From Anseranas semipalmata (taxonomy: Eukaryota; Chordata; Aves; Anseriformes; Anseranatidae), in the NCBI GenBank assembly GCA_013399115.1, contig VXAA01003352.1:1-64000 (forward strand): 64,000 bases of DNA, written 5' to 3'. The translations under genes were made by a program, and so were the position numbers. Shown here one piece after another: positions 58,501 to 64,000 of the stretch (the stretch's first letter is position 1; every line of letters starts with the position of its first letter). Under the pieces are notes generated by a model. It ran no database searches, was not told the origin of the DNA, and saw only the letters and a list, made by a program, of their open reading frames with translations.

Positions 58501-58924
58501 AGTGCATAGATAGACACATAAAATTGAAATAAATATTTCTGCCTGGCCCAGTTCAAACCTGAGTAAAAGAAAAGGGAGAGCAGTTCCACATCAAGATAAG
58601 ATCATGTCTGGTATTTTTCTTATGTAACAGTTTATGTGATGTTGTTTCTTTCATGTGACTATGTAAAATACTGAAAAAATAATCTTAATACTTGTGTAAC
58701 CGCATTCTGCTAACTTTGTTTTTTCTTAATAGTGTGTCAAGTAATAGCAATGTATGATTACATGGCAAACAATGAAGACGAGCTCAGTTTCTCCAAAGGG
58801 CAGCTTATTAATGTACTGAGCAAAGATGATGCTGACTGGTGGCAAGGAGAAATCAGTGGTGTGACAGGTCTCTTCCCTTCAAACTACGTGAAGATGACCA
58901 CAGATTCTGATCCAAGTCAGCAGT
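13510..58924 (+). CDS. ITSN2: Intersectin-2, 5' portion (27 coding exons, EH1-EH2-coiled coil-SH3A to E); 3' end outside window
   Basis: The span holds the coding part of an endocytic and signalling scaffold acting at clathrin-coated pits. Joined exons give 1259 codons plus one base. Domains in order: EH1 about residues 20-105, Ser/Thr/Pro-rich linker 115-235, EH2 about 240-330, charged coiled coil 360-800, SH3A 826-887, SH3B 969-1025, SH3C 1052-1105, SH3D 1124-1183, SH3E 1197-1250. Every junction has AG/GT boundaries and keeps frame. Both EH domains carry an EF-hand-like loop ([26 protein letters not shown]). The SH3 domains keep ALYxY-type, WW/GW and FPxNYV motifs. Known for the family: EH domains bind NPF peptides, SH3 domains bind dynamin, synaptojanin, WASP-family proteins and SOS; the long isoform adds a Cdc42 GEF (DH-PH) and C2, absent here. 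ITSN1 is the alternative, but [19 protein letters not shown] and [10 protein letters not shown] fit ITSN2. Identification rests on family sequences recalled from memory. Confidence 0.97.
13541..18588 (+). other. ITSN2: Intron 2, first part
   Basis: Five kilobases of AT-rich intronic sequence. Contains a GGGAAGG/AAAGG tract near 17440-17460 and short poly-A/T runs. No exon, RNA gene or clear interspersed repeat was seen. Confidence 0.6.
18589..19000 (-). mobile_element. CR1 LINE fragment, 5'-truncated, with readable ORF2 C-terminus
   Basis: The minus strand translates between 18667 and 18972 to a 101-residue stretch with the CR1 ORF2 end: [20 protein letters not shown] near the start, then [37 protein letters not shown], and [19 protein letters not shown] at the end. 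The + strand starts with ATCATAGAATCAC, the reverse complement of the CR1 tail. Retention of a readable frame over 100 codons suggests a moderately young insertion. It stops abruptly near 19000, the usual 5' truncation of CR1. Confidence 0.95.
19001..19430. other. GC-rich segment of unknown origin abutting the CR1 fragment
   Basis: From about 19010 to 19310 the sequence is markedly GC-richer than the flanks and includes an 84-codon + strand frame (19048-19302) that I do not recognise. Near 19380-19420 a stretch with CCCTTCCAATCTTGTG and CCTACGATG resembles a plus-oriented CR1 3' end, followed by an A/C-rich tract. It may be a second retroposon, an LTR fragment, or an unrelated sequence joined to CR1 during retroposition. 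Confidence 0.5.
19431..30351 (+). other. ITSN2: Intron 2, remainder
   Basis: Eleven kilobases of intron ending at the acceptor TTTTTTTAG before 30352. It contains a 24-bp tandem duplication at 21188-21235, a slightly GC-richer patch near 25850-26120 that I cannot assign, and TTTAGAT-type repeats near 28270-28330. A stretch at 21890-22170 has weakly protein-like frames with no recognised match. No exon was found. Confidence 0.55.
21188..21235. repeat. 24-bp tandem duplication
   Basis: The unit GGTACTTAGCTGGATGAATA plus TTCA occurs twice in succession, with one difference (TGG versus TAG). Recent local duplication within intron 2; no function apparent. Confidence 0.9.
30352..30444 (+). CDS. 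ITSN2: ITSN2 exon 3: start of EH1
   Basis: Acceptor TTTTTTTAG, donor ACAG|GTTGGT. Encodes residues 11-41, including [20 protein letters not shown] and ending GGYITG. This is the first helix of EH1. Both flanking introns fall after the first base of a codon, so the exon is phase-symmetric (93 bases). Confidence 0.96.
30445..32130 (+). other. ITSN2: Intron 3
   Basis: 1.7 kb of intronic sequence with no recognisable repeat or RNA gene. Short frames at 31113-31382 on both strands have no family resemblance. Confidence 0.7.
32131..32194 (+). CDS. ITSN2: ITSN2 exon 4: EH1 middle
   Basis: Acceptor TTTGTCATAG, donor TATG|GTAAGG. Encodes [20 protein letters not shown] then I and the first two bases of Trp. 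The Leu-Pro and Ile-Trp positions form part of the NPF-binding groove in EH domains. The 64-base length and phases 1 and 2 are identical to exon 9 of EH2. Confidence 0.96.
32195..33841 (+). other. ITSN2: Intron 4
   Basis: 1.65 kb, ordinary AT-rich intron. It ends in an unusually pure T tract of 18 bases followed by CCCAAAG, the acceptor of exon 5. No other feature was seen. Confidence 0.7.
33842..34005 (+). CDS. ITSN2: ITSN2 exon 5: EH1 EF-hand loop and end
   Basis: Encodes [20 protein letters not shown] then [13 protein letters not shown], closing EH1 with its calcium-type loop (Asp, Asn, Asp, Gly, Glu spaced as in an EF hand). The following PPVMKQ and LMSARFG begin the linker to EH2. Donor CTTTG|GTACTT is somewhat weak. 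If unspliced, the frame continues only about 17 codons into the intron. Confidence 0.96.
34006..35361 (+). other. ITSN2: Intron 5
   Basis: 1.36 kb, very AT-rich with several T runs near 34371-34450 and 34500. No repeat family or RNA gene was recognised. Confidence 0.7.
35362..35559 (+). CDS. ITSN2: ITSN2 exon 6: inter-EH linker
   Basis: Acceptor TTTTGCTTTAG, donor TTCAA|GTAAGT. Encodes [20 protein letters not shown] followed by a Ser/Thr/Pro/Met-rich low-complexity linker with [20 protein letters not shown]. The motif order is that of intersectin-2, not intersectin-1. The region is predicted disordered and connects EH1 to EH2. Confidence 0.96.
35644..35704. other. Assembly gap (61 N) in intron 6
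   Basis: A run of N is flanked by long A tracts: 19 A at 35599-35617 and 26 A at 35705-35730. The bases just after each A tract are nearly identical (35618-35643 versus 35731-35756). The gap lies between exons 6 and 7 and does not touch coding sequence. Confidence 0.99.
35869..35965 (+). CDS. ITSN2: ITSN2 exon 7: inter-EH linker
   Basis: Acceptor TTTGTTTCAG, donor AGCAG|GTATGA. Encodes [20 protein letters not shown] then [12 protein letters not shown]. The QKAQS(L/F)D motif is shared by intersectins. It completes a Thr codon split from exon 6. Confidence 0.95.
35966..37525 (+). other. ITSN2: Intron 7
   Basis: 1.56 kb with no recognisable repeat, RNA gene or additional exon. Confidence 0.7.
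37526..37668 (+). CDS. ITSN2: ITSN2 exon 8: linker end and EH2 start
   Basis: Acceptor ATTATTACAG, donor TCAG|GTGAGT. Encodes a Ser-rich stretch, then [20 protein letters not shown] and DKSMSGYLS, the first helices of EH2. The donor follows the first base of the Gly in YLSG, exactly matching the intron position after YITG in EH1. Confidence 0.96.
37669..39034 (+). other. ITSN2: Intron 8
   Basis: 1.37 kb of ordinary intronic sequence; nothing further recognised. Confidence 0.7.
39035..39098 (+). CDS. ITSN2: ITSN2 exon 9: EH2 middle
   Basis: Acceptor TTTCTCTAAG, donor TTTG|GTAAGT. Encodes [20 protein letters not shown] and part of Trp. At 64 bases with phases 1 and 2 it is the exact structural counterpart of exon 4. 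Confidence 0.96.
39099..40893 (+). other. ITSN2: Intron 9
   Basis: 1.8 kb, AT-rich, with T runs near 40182 and 40381. Frames at 39606-39871 and 40237-40542 show no family resemblance and are treated as chance. Confidence 0.7.
40894..41031 (+). CDS. ITSN2: ITSN2 exon 10: EH2 EF-hand loop and end
   Basis: Acceptor AATTGTGCAG, donor TTCAG|GTAAAT. Encodes [20 protein letters not shown] then [17 protein letters not shown], with the EF-hand-type loop of EH2. It ends PPSFR with the Arg codon split, as in other intersectins. Confidence 0.96.
41141..41226 (+). CDS. ITSN2: ITSN2 exon 11: EH2 to coiled-coil linker
   Basis: Acceptor TCCCCTCCAG, donor AGCCAG|GTAAAG. Encodes [20 protein letters not shown] then EEPQKKQP. 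The INGTLPSYQ and EEEPQKK motifs are intersectin-2 specific. Only 109 bases separate it from exon 10. Confidence 0.95.
41227..42215 (+). other. ITSN2: Intron 11, with a possible cryptic exon
   Basis: One kilobase. A 41486-41637 segment has acceptor-like ATATTTCAG and donor-like AAA|GTAAAT and stays open in the incoming reading frame for its whole length. No intersectin homology is visible, so it is not annotated as coding. Confidence 0.5.
42216..42478 (+). CDS. ITSN2: ITSN2 exon 12: start of KLERQ coiled coil
   Basis: Acceptor CCTTATTTTAG, donor CGGGAG|GTTGTT. Encodes [20 protein letters not shown], then a nearly uninterrupted Glu/Arg/Gln/Lys helix (88 residues, ending [11 protein letters not shown]). 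Intersectin coiled coils mediate dimerisation and Eps15 and SNAP-25 contacts. The donor GTTGTT is weaker than average. Confidence 0.96.
42479..43200 (+). other. ITSN2: Intron 12
   Basis: 722 bases, no recognisable feature. Confidence 0.7.
43201..43350 (+). CDS. ITSN2: ITSN2 exon 13: coiled coil
   Basis: Acceptor TTTCTCCATAG, donor GCCCTG|GTAAGA; both introns are phase 0. Encodes 50 residues, including [20 protein letters not shown] and [20 protein letters not shown], the conserved core of the intersectin coiled coil. Confidence 0.96.
43588..43728 (+). CDS. ITSN2: ITSN2 exon 14: coiled coil
   Basis: Acceptor TTTCTTCCTAG, donor CTTCAG|GTACGT; phase 0 on both sides, 47 codons. Encodes [20 protein letters not shown] followed by a helical stretch ending KQLQQQLQ. 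Confidence 0.96.
43729..44541 (+). other. ITSN2: Intron 14
   Basis: 813 bases, AT-rich, no recognisable feature. Confidence 0.7.
44542..44629 (+). CDS. ITSN2: ITSN2 exon 15: coiled coil
   Basis: Acceptor ATATCTACAG, donor CTCAGA|GTAAGT. Encodes [20 protein letters not shown] then KNVQLDNTQ, matching the intersectin-2 VPEKQLL region. It ends after the first base of a Ser codon. Confidence 0.95.
44630..45271 (+). other. ITSN2: Intron 15
   Basis: 642 bases, with an A run near 44694-44711. Nothing else was recognised. Confidence 0.7.
45272..45411 (+). CDS. ITSN2: ITSN2 exon 16: coiled coil
   Basis: Acceptor TTTTTACGCAG, donor CTTAAG|GTAAGT. Encodes [20 protein letters not shown] then [20 protein letters not shown]. 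The frame stays open for 126 codons into intron 16, to 45789; that extension has no coiled-coil character and is read as chance. Confidence 0.96.
46160..46179. promoter_or_regulatory. Perfect 20-bp palindrome resembling an RFX X-box
   Basis: The sequence is CATGTAACCA followed by its exact reverse complement. Its core, GTAACC-AT-GGTTAC, fits the RFX-family X-box pattern (GTNRCC, short spacer, inverted half). Flanking A-rich and T-rich tracts extend imperfect symmetry. Binding is inferred only from the motif. Confidence 0.45.
47272..47336. repeat. 35-bp tandem duplication
   Basis: ATATTGTAGTGGGAATAGAT and the following CATTCTTAA recur 35 bases later; the second copy is cut short by a few bases. 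Within intron 16, no function apparent. Confidence 0.9.
48241..48377 (+). CDS. ITSN2: ITSN2 exon 17: coiled coil
   Basis: Acceptor TCTTTATTAG, donor GCAAG|GTACCA. Encodes [20 protein letters not shown] then [20 protein letters not shown] and EDEAA. Closely matches the intersectin-2 segment; the Arg codon is split with exon 18. Confidence 0.96.
48378..50401 (+). other. ITSN2: Intron 17
   Basis: 2.0 kb. Small overlapping frames on both strands at 48949-49168 have no family resemblance. No repeat or RNA gene was recognised. Confidence 0.7.
50402..50844 (+). CDS. ITSN2: ITSN2 exon 18: long coiled-coil end and linker to SH3A
   Basis: Acceptor CTCTTTTTTAAG, donor GAAG|GTAATC. At 443 bases this is the largest coding exon here (about 148 residues, 666-813). 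The first 110 or so residues are an extended Glu/Lys/Arg/Gln helix; the rest, around [20 protein letters not shown] and PPWKNEG, looks like a linker. The frame is open and in phase with both neighbours. It is much longer than the corresponding mammalian ITSN2 segment as I recall it, and its end resembles the intersectin-1 linker before SH3A. Confidence 0.93.
50845..51942 (+). other. ITSN2: Intron 18
   Basis: 1.1 kb. It contains a 156-codon + strand frame (51244-51714) with no coiled-coil, SH3 or other recognised features and no good splice sites in phase; probably chance in AT-rich DNA. Confidence 0.65.
51943..52064 (+). CDS. ITSN2: ITSN2 exon 19: SH3A, first half
   Basis: Acceptor TATCCTTTCAG, donor ATTCAG|GTAAGA. 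Encodes a short Ser-rich lead, then [20 protein letters not shown] and SFNTGDIIQ. The ALYPF motif and acidic RT loop are those of SH3A, which binds dynamin and related proline-rich partners in intersectins. Confidence 0.96.
52065..53224 (+). other. ITSN2: Intron 19
   Basis: 1.16 kb of ordinary intron; nothing recognised. Confidence 0.7.
53225..53400 (+). CDS. ITSN2: ITSN2 exon 20: SH3A second half and SH3A-B linker
   Basis: Acceptor TGTCCATAG, donor TTCAGA|GTGAGT. Encodes [20 protein letters not shown] and [20 protein letters not shown]. The conserved Trp, GWFP and NYV complete the SH3A peptide-binding face. The linker keeps the intersectin-2 [11 protein letters not shown] motif. Confidence 0.96.
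53691..53835 (+). CDS. ITSN2: ITSN2 exon 21: SH3A-B linker
   Basis: Acceptor TTCAATTTGCAG, donor GGACAG|GTATAT. Encodes a Ser-rich linker including [20 protein letters not shown] and [18 protein letters not shown]. The end matches intersectin-2 almost exactly. In ITSN1 the equivalent linker binds AP-2; whether that holds here is unknown. Confidence 0.95.
53836..54335 (+). other. ITSN2: Intron 21
   Basis: 500 bases with an ACA-rich simple stretch near 53895-53915. Nothing else was recognised. Confidence 0.7.
54336..54541 (+). CDS. ITSN2: ITSN2 exon 22: SH3B
   Basis: Acceptor CTGTCTTAACAG, donor GAGGA|GTAAGT. Encodes [40 protein letters not shown] and [12 protein letters not shown]: a whole SH3 domain in one exon. 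As in other intersectins the usual ALYDY is replaced by ALCSW. Confidence 0.96.
54542..55176 (+). other. ITSN2: Intron 22
   Basis: 635 bases, no recognisable feature. Confidence 0.7.
55177..55241 (+). CDS. ITSN2: ITSN2 exon 23: SH3B-C linker
   Basis: Acceptor TTTCTACAG, donor GAGAG|GGTAAG region with the cut after 55241. Encodes [20 protein letters not shown] and E. The PEA(I/L)YAAV motif is intersectin-2 specific. It is a small exon of 65 bases. Confidence 0.94.
55242..56208 (+). other. ITSN2: Intron 23
   Basis: 967 bases, containing the TTTG repeat at 55457-55515. No other element was recognised. Confidence 0.7.
55457..55515. repeat. TTTG microsatellite
   Basis: About fourteen TTTG/TGTT units with a few interruptions. 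Located in intron 23; likely length-polymorphic. Confidence 0.95.
56209..56375 (+). CDS. ITSN2: ITSN2 exon 24: SH3C
   Basis: Acceptor TGTTTGTACAG, donor CAAGAA|GTGAGT. Encodes [40 protein letters not shown] and [16 protein letters not shown], a complete SH3 domain. Together with exon 25 it is a phase 1-1 unit of 213 bases, so both could be skipped without a frame shift. Confidence 0.96.
56495..56526. repeat. GAAAAG/GGAAAG simple repeat
   Basis: Purine-rich repeats of GAAAAG and GAAAGG type in the 332-base intron between exons 24 and 25. Confidence 0.9.
56708..56753 (+). CDS. ITSN2: ITSN2 exon 25: SH3C-D linker (small exon)
   Basis: Acceptor TTTGTTGTAG, donor AACCTG|GTAAGT. Encodes [15 protein letters not shown]; with the next exon this reads KKPEIAQVT as in other intersectins. 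Only 46 bases long, not a multiple of three, so its loss alone would shift the frame. Confidence 0.95.
56943..57064 (+). CDS. ITSN2: ITSN2 exon 26: SH3D, first half
   Basis: Acceptor GTCTTTTCAG, donor TTGCAG|GTAATT. Encodes [20 protein letters not shown] and [20 protein letters not shown] then Q. The domain lacks the usual ALYDY and has TAYTASG, normal for intersectin SH3D. Confidence 0.96.
57065..57511 (+). other. ITSN2: Intron 26
   Basis: 447 bases, no recognisable feature. Confidence 0.7.
57512..57608 (+). CDS. ITSN2: ITSN2 exon 27: SH3D second half and linker
   Basis: Acceptor AACGTTTACAG, donor CCCTCAG|GTGAAA. Encodes [20 protein letters not shown] then [12 protein letters not shown]. 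Exons 26 and 27 together form a phase 1-1 unit of 219 bases. Confidence 0.96.
57609..58732 (+). other. ITSN2: Intron 27
   Basis: 1.1 kb. Overlapping frames at 57782-58122 show no family resemblance. No repeat was recognised. Confidence 0.7.
58733..58924 (+). CDS. ITSN2: ITSN2 exon 28: SH3E
   Basis: Acceptor TTTCTTAATAG, donor CAGCAGT|GTAAGC. Encodes [40 protein letters not shown] and [20 protein letters not shown] then SQQ. The split T would complete Trp (TGG) with the next exon in the long isoform, which leads to the DH domain. Without splicing the frame runs six codons (CKQHFF) to TAA at 58942-58944, a possible short-isoform end. Confidence 0.97.
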
Positions 58925-61900
58925 GTAAGCAACATTTTTTTTAAAAACATTTTGTTACTTTATTTCAAAAGTGCATTGCTATTCTTTTGTTTTGTGTTTG
59001 GAATTTGGAGTTCCAAGCATCAACTGAATTTGTTGGTATTTTAAATACTCTTTCTTTAAATACTTCACTGTAGTACTAAGTACTTCAAATACTTCTCTAT
59101 TTAACCTACAAACAACCATCACATCACCAACCAGCCAGTGTGTAAGAGTAAGAGTGCAAGGGTAAGCTAAAATACTAGATTTGGTAGGTGTTCGCCTTCC
59201 ATTAAAGATGCTCGCGTTTGATAACTTTTACCAACTGGGAGTCAGTGCAGGTATATTATGTTTGATTGTAGAACTTCCTCGAGTTTTATAAAATGCGAAA
59301 AAAATGTCTGTTGTAGTCATCTTTAACTTAAATTTAAACTATTTATCAGTTCAGTAAAAATAACCACAGAATGGATGGGAAAAAAAAGAATCTAGCATTA
59401 GCTAGTGAACTATTTGATGGTAGATGTGTGTGTCCTGGCTCACAGCAATCCTGGTCTCATCCAATTCTGAGAAACAACATATACATATCAAAGCATACGT
59501 TAAACTGAAAATCATCAGCAGCAGGCTGAGAACTGAATGCTAGAATATACACCTATGTGCAAGTCAAAAATTTCTCTTTTGCCCATAAACACAGTAAAAG
59601 TTTCTGGTCCCCCCCCCCCATCCGTTTTTTTCGTTGTTGTTTTTTTGTCCCCTCCCCACAGAGAAAATTGCCACTGTTCTTATTCCCCCAGCTTTTCATC
59701 CTGGGGCACTGTGATTAAATCAAATTTTAATCAGCCCATGACACTAGTGGCTTTGGGAACCCACTTGGCTTTGGTGTACTTGATGTAAAAGTTGTTCCTT
59801 TTGCACAACAAGCCTTGTCCCTTCACTTGCTGTTTTTCCCTAAGCATCATTTGTATTTTTCACAGTATAAAGACATGCATCCAGAAGTCTGGTTGAGGTG
59901 GACTCTTAAAAGCCTATAGCTAGTCTGTAGGACCAGTTTGCACTTAAGATTCGCTTAACTTAGCTGGATTGTTAGAGAAGAATTCACAAACCTAGTAATG
60001 GAGGTACAGCTTGGATTGGAAAGATGAAATATTTTGCCTCGCTAGCTCGCTATGGTACCTGGTCAAAATACAGTATGCACCACTGAGGTTTTCTTTGCAG
60101 TTAAATTACATCTGTGCTAACATTTTTGGTAACACGTTGATGTGTTGTTGTTTTCTTTTCTTTTTTTTTTTTAATTTTAAATGCTTCTGACTGGTGTGGC
60201 TGTGATGTCAAAAACTTCTGCATTTACATTGAACCCAAAGTACTTTCGATTAGGCATATCTAAATGATTGAAATAGTCCTTAATTTTTTTTCTTTACATA
60301 CAGACAAAATCTCAATTTGAAAGAAATAATATAGACTAAATCCAGAAAGGCCATGAAATTAAGATTCTGGCCGAGTATTAAAAATTTCTGAATTTTCAAA
60401 AATGATAGAGATACTAGTTTATCACATTCAGCTACATAACTCTAAATGGGAACACACCTGGTGTTATAAGTGCAAGATGGTTACGTATAACACTAATCTT
60501 CAACAAAAGCAGTGCAAAGATCAAGTTGTAACTGGGAATATTTGATGGGATAATCTTTCTCATTGTTTGTTGATATGTCATTAGGCTGTCTTTTTCTCAG
60601 ACTTCAATGTTGTGGATTAAAAATATTTCCGGCCACATCAAATCGTGGCTGTGTGAAGAGAGTTGTCCTTCGAAAGTATTTTGACAAGGTCAGCCACTGG
60701 CTGTCAGCAAAGAGCAGATGTCATCTGTACTTGGTTGTTATAGTTCTGTCTGTCTAAGTTGTATTCTGGTCTATGAAGCAGATCTGCTGGTGCTTAATTA
60801 AGAAAACTTGCCTATTGATGAATGACAAATATGCTGAAAATCTAAAAAAAAAAATTCTCTGAGTATTTCAAATAAGCCAATTTGTATATCAGTTTTGCGC
60901 TAGCACTTGTCAATCTTATGTAGTGCTAAAACGTGCATCTGGAAACTTTAGGAAAAAGCAGCAATATTCTGTCTAGAACCCTCTCAAAACCAGCATGGCT
61001 TATTAGCTCAAGTGCAGCATTGTGCAAATACCATTACACAGATTTCTGTGACAGCTCAGATCAGCTGGGCTGCTTTCATATGAGATGAAGTCTGAGCTAG
61101 GAAGTTGTGTTAGCAGTAAGCTAGCACTGCCATTGTATAACCAAAGAAATATTTAAATATCTACTGATTGAACTTTCAAACTTCCTTGGATATTTTTTAA
61201 AATATTTTTTGCACATACTAGAATGTAGTGCAGAAACTATTACTAGTAATCTTGAGAAATAGGTAAGGAATTATCCCACAGAAATGTTTCTGTGGTCCTC
61301 TAGGGACCAGTTTAGACATATTATAAAAATCAGTATAATTTTAAAAATGTATTGTCATATTTTAAAGAATTCTTAATCTGAGTATTGTCATGCTTCTGTT
61401 GACAAATACCAATTTCTCCTACCACCTCTTCTAGCCAGTCAAATGTAACAGTATTTGAACGGGAGCAGGCAGATTGGATTTACTCGAATAGGTTTGCAGC
61501 TTATGGAAATTCTACTTTTCCCTCAAATTTAAACTCTGTTATACGGACCACCTTTGTCTTTCCTGGGCCTTACTAGTTACAACCGTAATGGCAAACTTCC
61601 CCAGCAAAGCAGTAACTTGGGTCAGCAAGATGATTCTTCTCTTTGGTTGCTTGAATATCTCTCTTAAGCTATGCTGACAGGGTAACTTTTCTTGTTGGTG
61701 TAGCTGTACATTCTGGCACGGGGGCTCTGCAAGAAAAAAAAAATAAAGGTAGTCATAGTTCTGTAAGCAGGTCTCTTATTACAAACCAAGTCTTGGTAAT
61801 TGCAGAACAGAAAACACTGAGAGTCATGCTGTCAGTGACCTTTGTGGTGGTTAGAGTTACTCATGTTTTAATGATATTTTAATAGCTCTTATTCTGATAA

Positions 61901-64000
61901 AAATCATCCTGATGCACATAAAGAATAAAGATGTGCAGGAGGTCTTAAAATATAAATAGCTGTAGATTTACTTACAGGAATATGTGTTATTTTCTGTTCT
62001 TTGAGTTCTTGCTCCTCCATTCAGGGCCAGATCTTATGTGTATTGCCGGTATCTGTGTAGTACATGTCTTCCAAGTTTTCTTCCTGCTCTTCCCAAAGGG
62101 TGCAGGGTGGGTAAGTGGGGTGCAGTGACCACTTGACAGGTCTTTCTGATGGCCTGGTCTGATCTGGAGAGAATTTTGTCATTTGAGACAATCTTCATGT
62201 GCTCTAAACAGTTGGTCTTAGAAACTTGTTCCCTCCTTATGTACTGGCTTTTTCAGTTTGTCATCTTATCCATGGGACCAGTCTGAGCCTTTTCCTTGTG
62301 TTTTCTTTAGCTGAAACTTTTTCCCCTTATCCACCTCAGATGGAGGCAAGACAGATGGTCCAGGTACATTGACATACTTGCTTGCTGGATGTCTTTTAGT
62401 GTTAGAGATCTGCTCATTCCCCCAGACACATTCTTGCTGAGAGGTGGAAAACTCAGCCAGGTGGACACACCTGTGCTCAGTGTGCAGAGCATACTTCAAG
62501 TTCATGTTATCTGAGGTGTCTCATCTCTGTTCATGAGATTTCTCCTTCATCGAGCTGAAATGTACTAGTTCTTTCTACTTTAATGTATGCATAGTTCCTG
62601 TTTCTGTCCACTCTTTTTCCTTTTCATAGCCCAGTGCTGCTGAAGTTCCTCAGGCATCTAAGTTATTCCTTCTGGTGCTTAGACATGAGCTCCAGGTAGT
62701 CCCCGCTGCTTGCCGAGCACCTCCTTCCCCGCTGAGATCTCACTGCTGTGCCTTCTGTCAGTGCCGTGGCCTTAGGCAAAGCTGGTTAGACTGGAAGCAC
62801 TGGGAACAGATCCTTTCTGCCTAGACTGTTCTCAACATGCATATGACAATAGTGTGAATTTTCTTAGGTACAAACTAGATGTTTTTGGTAATACCAATGC
62901 ATCTACCTAATTTTTTCCCTCCCCAAACCTTACTTGTACACGTGACACGTTAGAGACATGAAGTAAGTCCTGTCCTTTCAAGACCAACTTCTGTCTTTCC
63001 AGAAGTTTATTTCCGTGCATGAAAGATCATAATTCCTGTTCACCGTTGTCTAATTAGTGAAGCTGACCCATTTTCAAGGGTGTTCCTACTGAAAAACCAA
63101 CTTCCCCACTGGCATACTTGTGGCAGGCACGTTTCTGTGTCTGCATATGGAAAATGCAGCTGGAAGGACTCAACATTACTGCCAATTAACTTCTCTTTTT
63201 GGTTATGGAGTAAGGAAGGGGTCATGATATCACTGGCTTTGAAGTCTTGCATGTCACAGGTCTACGTTCCCTTTTTAACACATGAAGATTAATAAGGTAT
63301 TCTAAGATTTTGTTCAACAGCTCCAGAATATTTACCCCTTTTACCAGGCAGCAAATATGAAATCAGTCCCTTAATTCCTAGTCACGTTGTCATTTTGTAT
63401 TTCTAAAAAGATTTGGTGAATCTCAGTCAGGCTTGTTAAAGCCTCCAGGTTGAAAGCCTGGGGTCTGCACCACTCTTCCCGAGCGCCCACAGGATGTGCA
63501 CTACAGTCCAAGTCATACATCTGCCCTTACCCTGACATAGCAGTGTCTCTTACAGACCCTGCAGAGCCCTTGGTTTCTGATGGGAATATTAAGTGATGTG
63601 GTTCCTGCTTCCTGGACAAATACTTACTAGAGACAAGGTTTTATGTTGTTTCAGGCTTTGAACAGAGTTGAACAGGTTAATTTTTATGTGCCAGTATGAA
63701 TAATTCCAATGAGGCTTTTTTTTACAAGTTTACTTTCTATCTGCTTTTCTAATGTCTCATTACAAGTTTTTCAGGAGAAATCCTGGCTTTGTTGAAATCT
63801 CAGGGAATTTTGCCATTGCCTTTTAAGAACAACCTAGGGCTTGACCTTGTGTGTTAAGTCTACGTAACAGAAGTCTTCCTTGGGAAGAAACTTTCTTCAA
63901 GTGAGTCAACTGCACTGTTTTTCTGAGTCAGTGATGGCTGGTTGCAAGTACTTAATACTGTGTATGTTTATAAATATAAAACTGCAAGAGTAGAAGCACA
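58925..64000 (+). other. ITSN2: Intron 28 (5' part), or 3' UTR of a short ITSN2 isoform
   Basis: Five kilobases without a recognisable coding exon; the expected next exon, starting with the rest of Trp and CADLQ and leading to the DH domain, was not found. A C run lies near 59611. AATAAA hexamers at 61742-61747 and 61924-61929 could serve as polyadenylation signals if transcripts read through the exon 28 donor, but such hexamers are common in AT-rich introns. Confidence 0.55.

Noticed and set aside
30352..58924. ITSN1 as the gene identity
   Set aside because: Linker motifs, coiled-coil details and the SH3 linkers follow intersectin-2; the Trp-rich intersectin-1 SH3A-B linker is absent.
1..64000. 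CRISPR arrays, operons, phage or integrated bacterial systems
   Set aside because: No regular spaced repeats, no long intronless frames and no ribosome-binding-site pattern; the window is an intron-rich vertebrate gene.

Overview
This window is vertebrate nuclear DNA, most likely from a bird. It is AT-rich, single-copy, intron-dominated sequence with few repeats, and the recognisable interspersed repeats are CR1 LINE fragments, the dominant retroposon of birds (also present in crocodilians and turtles). No bacterial, plasmid or viral genes were seen. The species cannot be fixed from the sequence alone.

The window is essentially one gene on the + strand: the 5' two thirds of ITSN2 (intersectin-2), an endocytic scaffold. 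I assembled 27 coding exons from GT/AG sites; reading frame is preserved across every junction, giving 1259 complete codons before the last split codon. The paralogue is ITSN2 rather than ITSN1 because the N-terminus, the inter-EH linker and the SH3 linkers follow intersectin-2.

Layout. 1-600: CpG-rich, GC-rich segment, probably the promoter or untranslated exon 1 area, carrying an unusual T-tract/A-tract block. 601-13476: rest of intron 1, with a CR1 relic at 2638-3270. 13477-13540: first coding exon. 13541-30351: a 16.8 kb intron with a second CR1 (18589-19000) joined to a GC-rich segment of unknown origin. 30352-34005: EH1 domain. 35362-37668: inter-EH linker, with an assembly gap at 35644-35704 in the intron between exons 6 and 7. 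37526-41031: EH2 domain. 42216-50844: long charged coiled-coil (KLERQ) region. 51943-58924: five SH3 domains, A to E. 58925-64000: intron, or the 3' end of a short isoform. The RhoGEF DH, PH and C2 exons of the long isoform were not found and should lie downstream.

How it works together: the two EH domains bind NPF-containing endocytic proteins (epsin, stonin, SCAMP classes), the coiled coil mediates oligomerisation and Eps15/SNAP contacts, and the SH3 array binds proline-rich partners (dynamin, synaptojanin, N-WASP, SOS). I found no undescribed biological system. The most useful oddities are a much longer coiled-coil-to-SH3A exon than I recall from mammals, matched exon phases in duplicated domains, a false-duplication-like assembly gap, a possible poison exon after exon 11, and two striking intronic fold-back or palindromic sequences.
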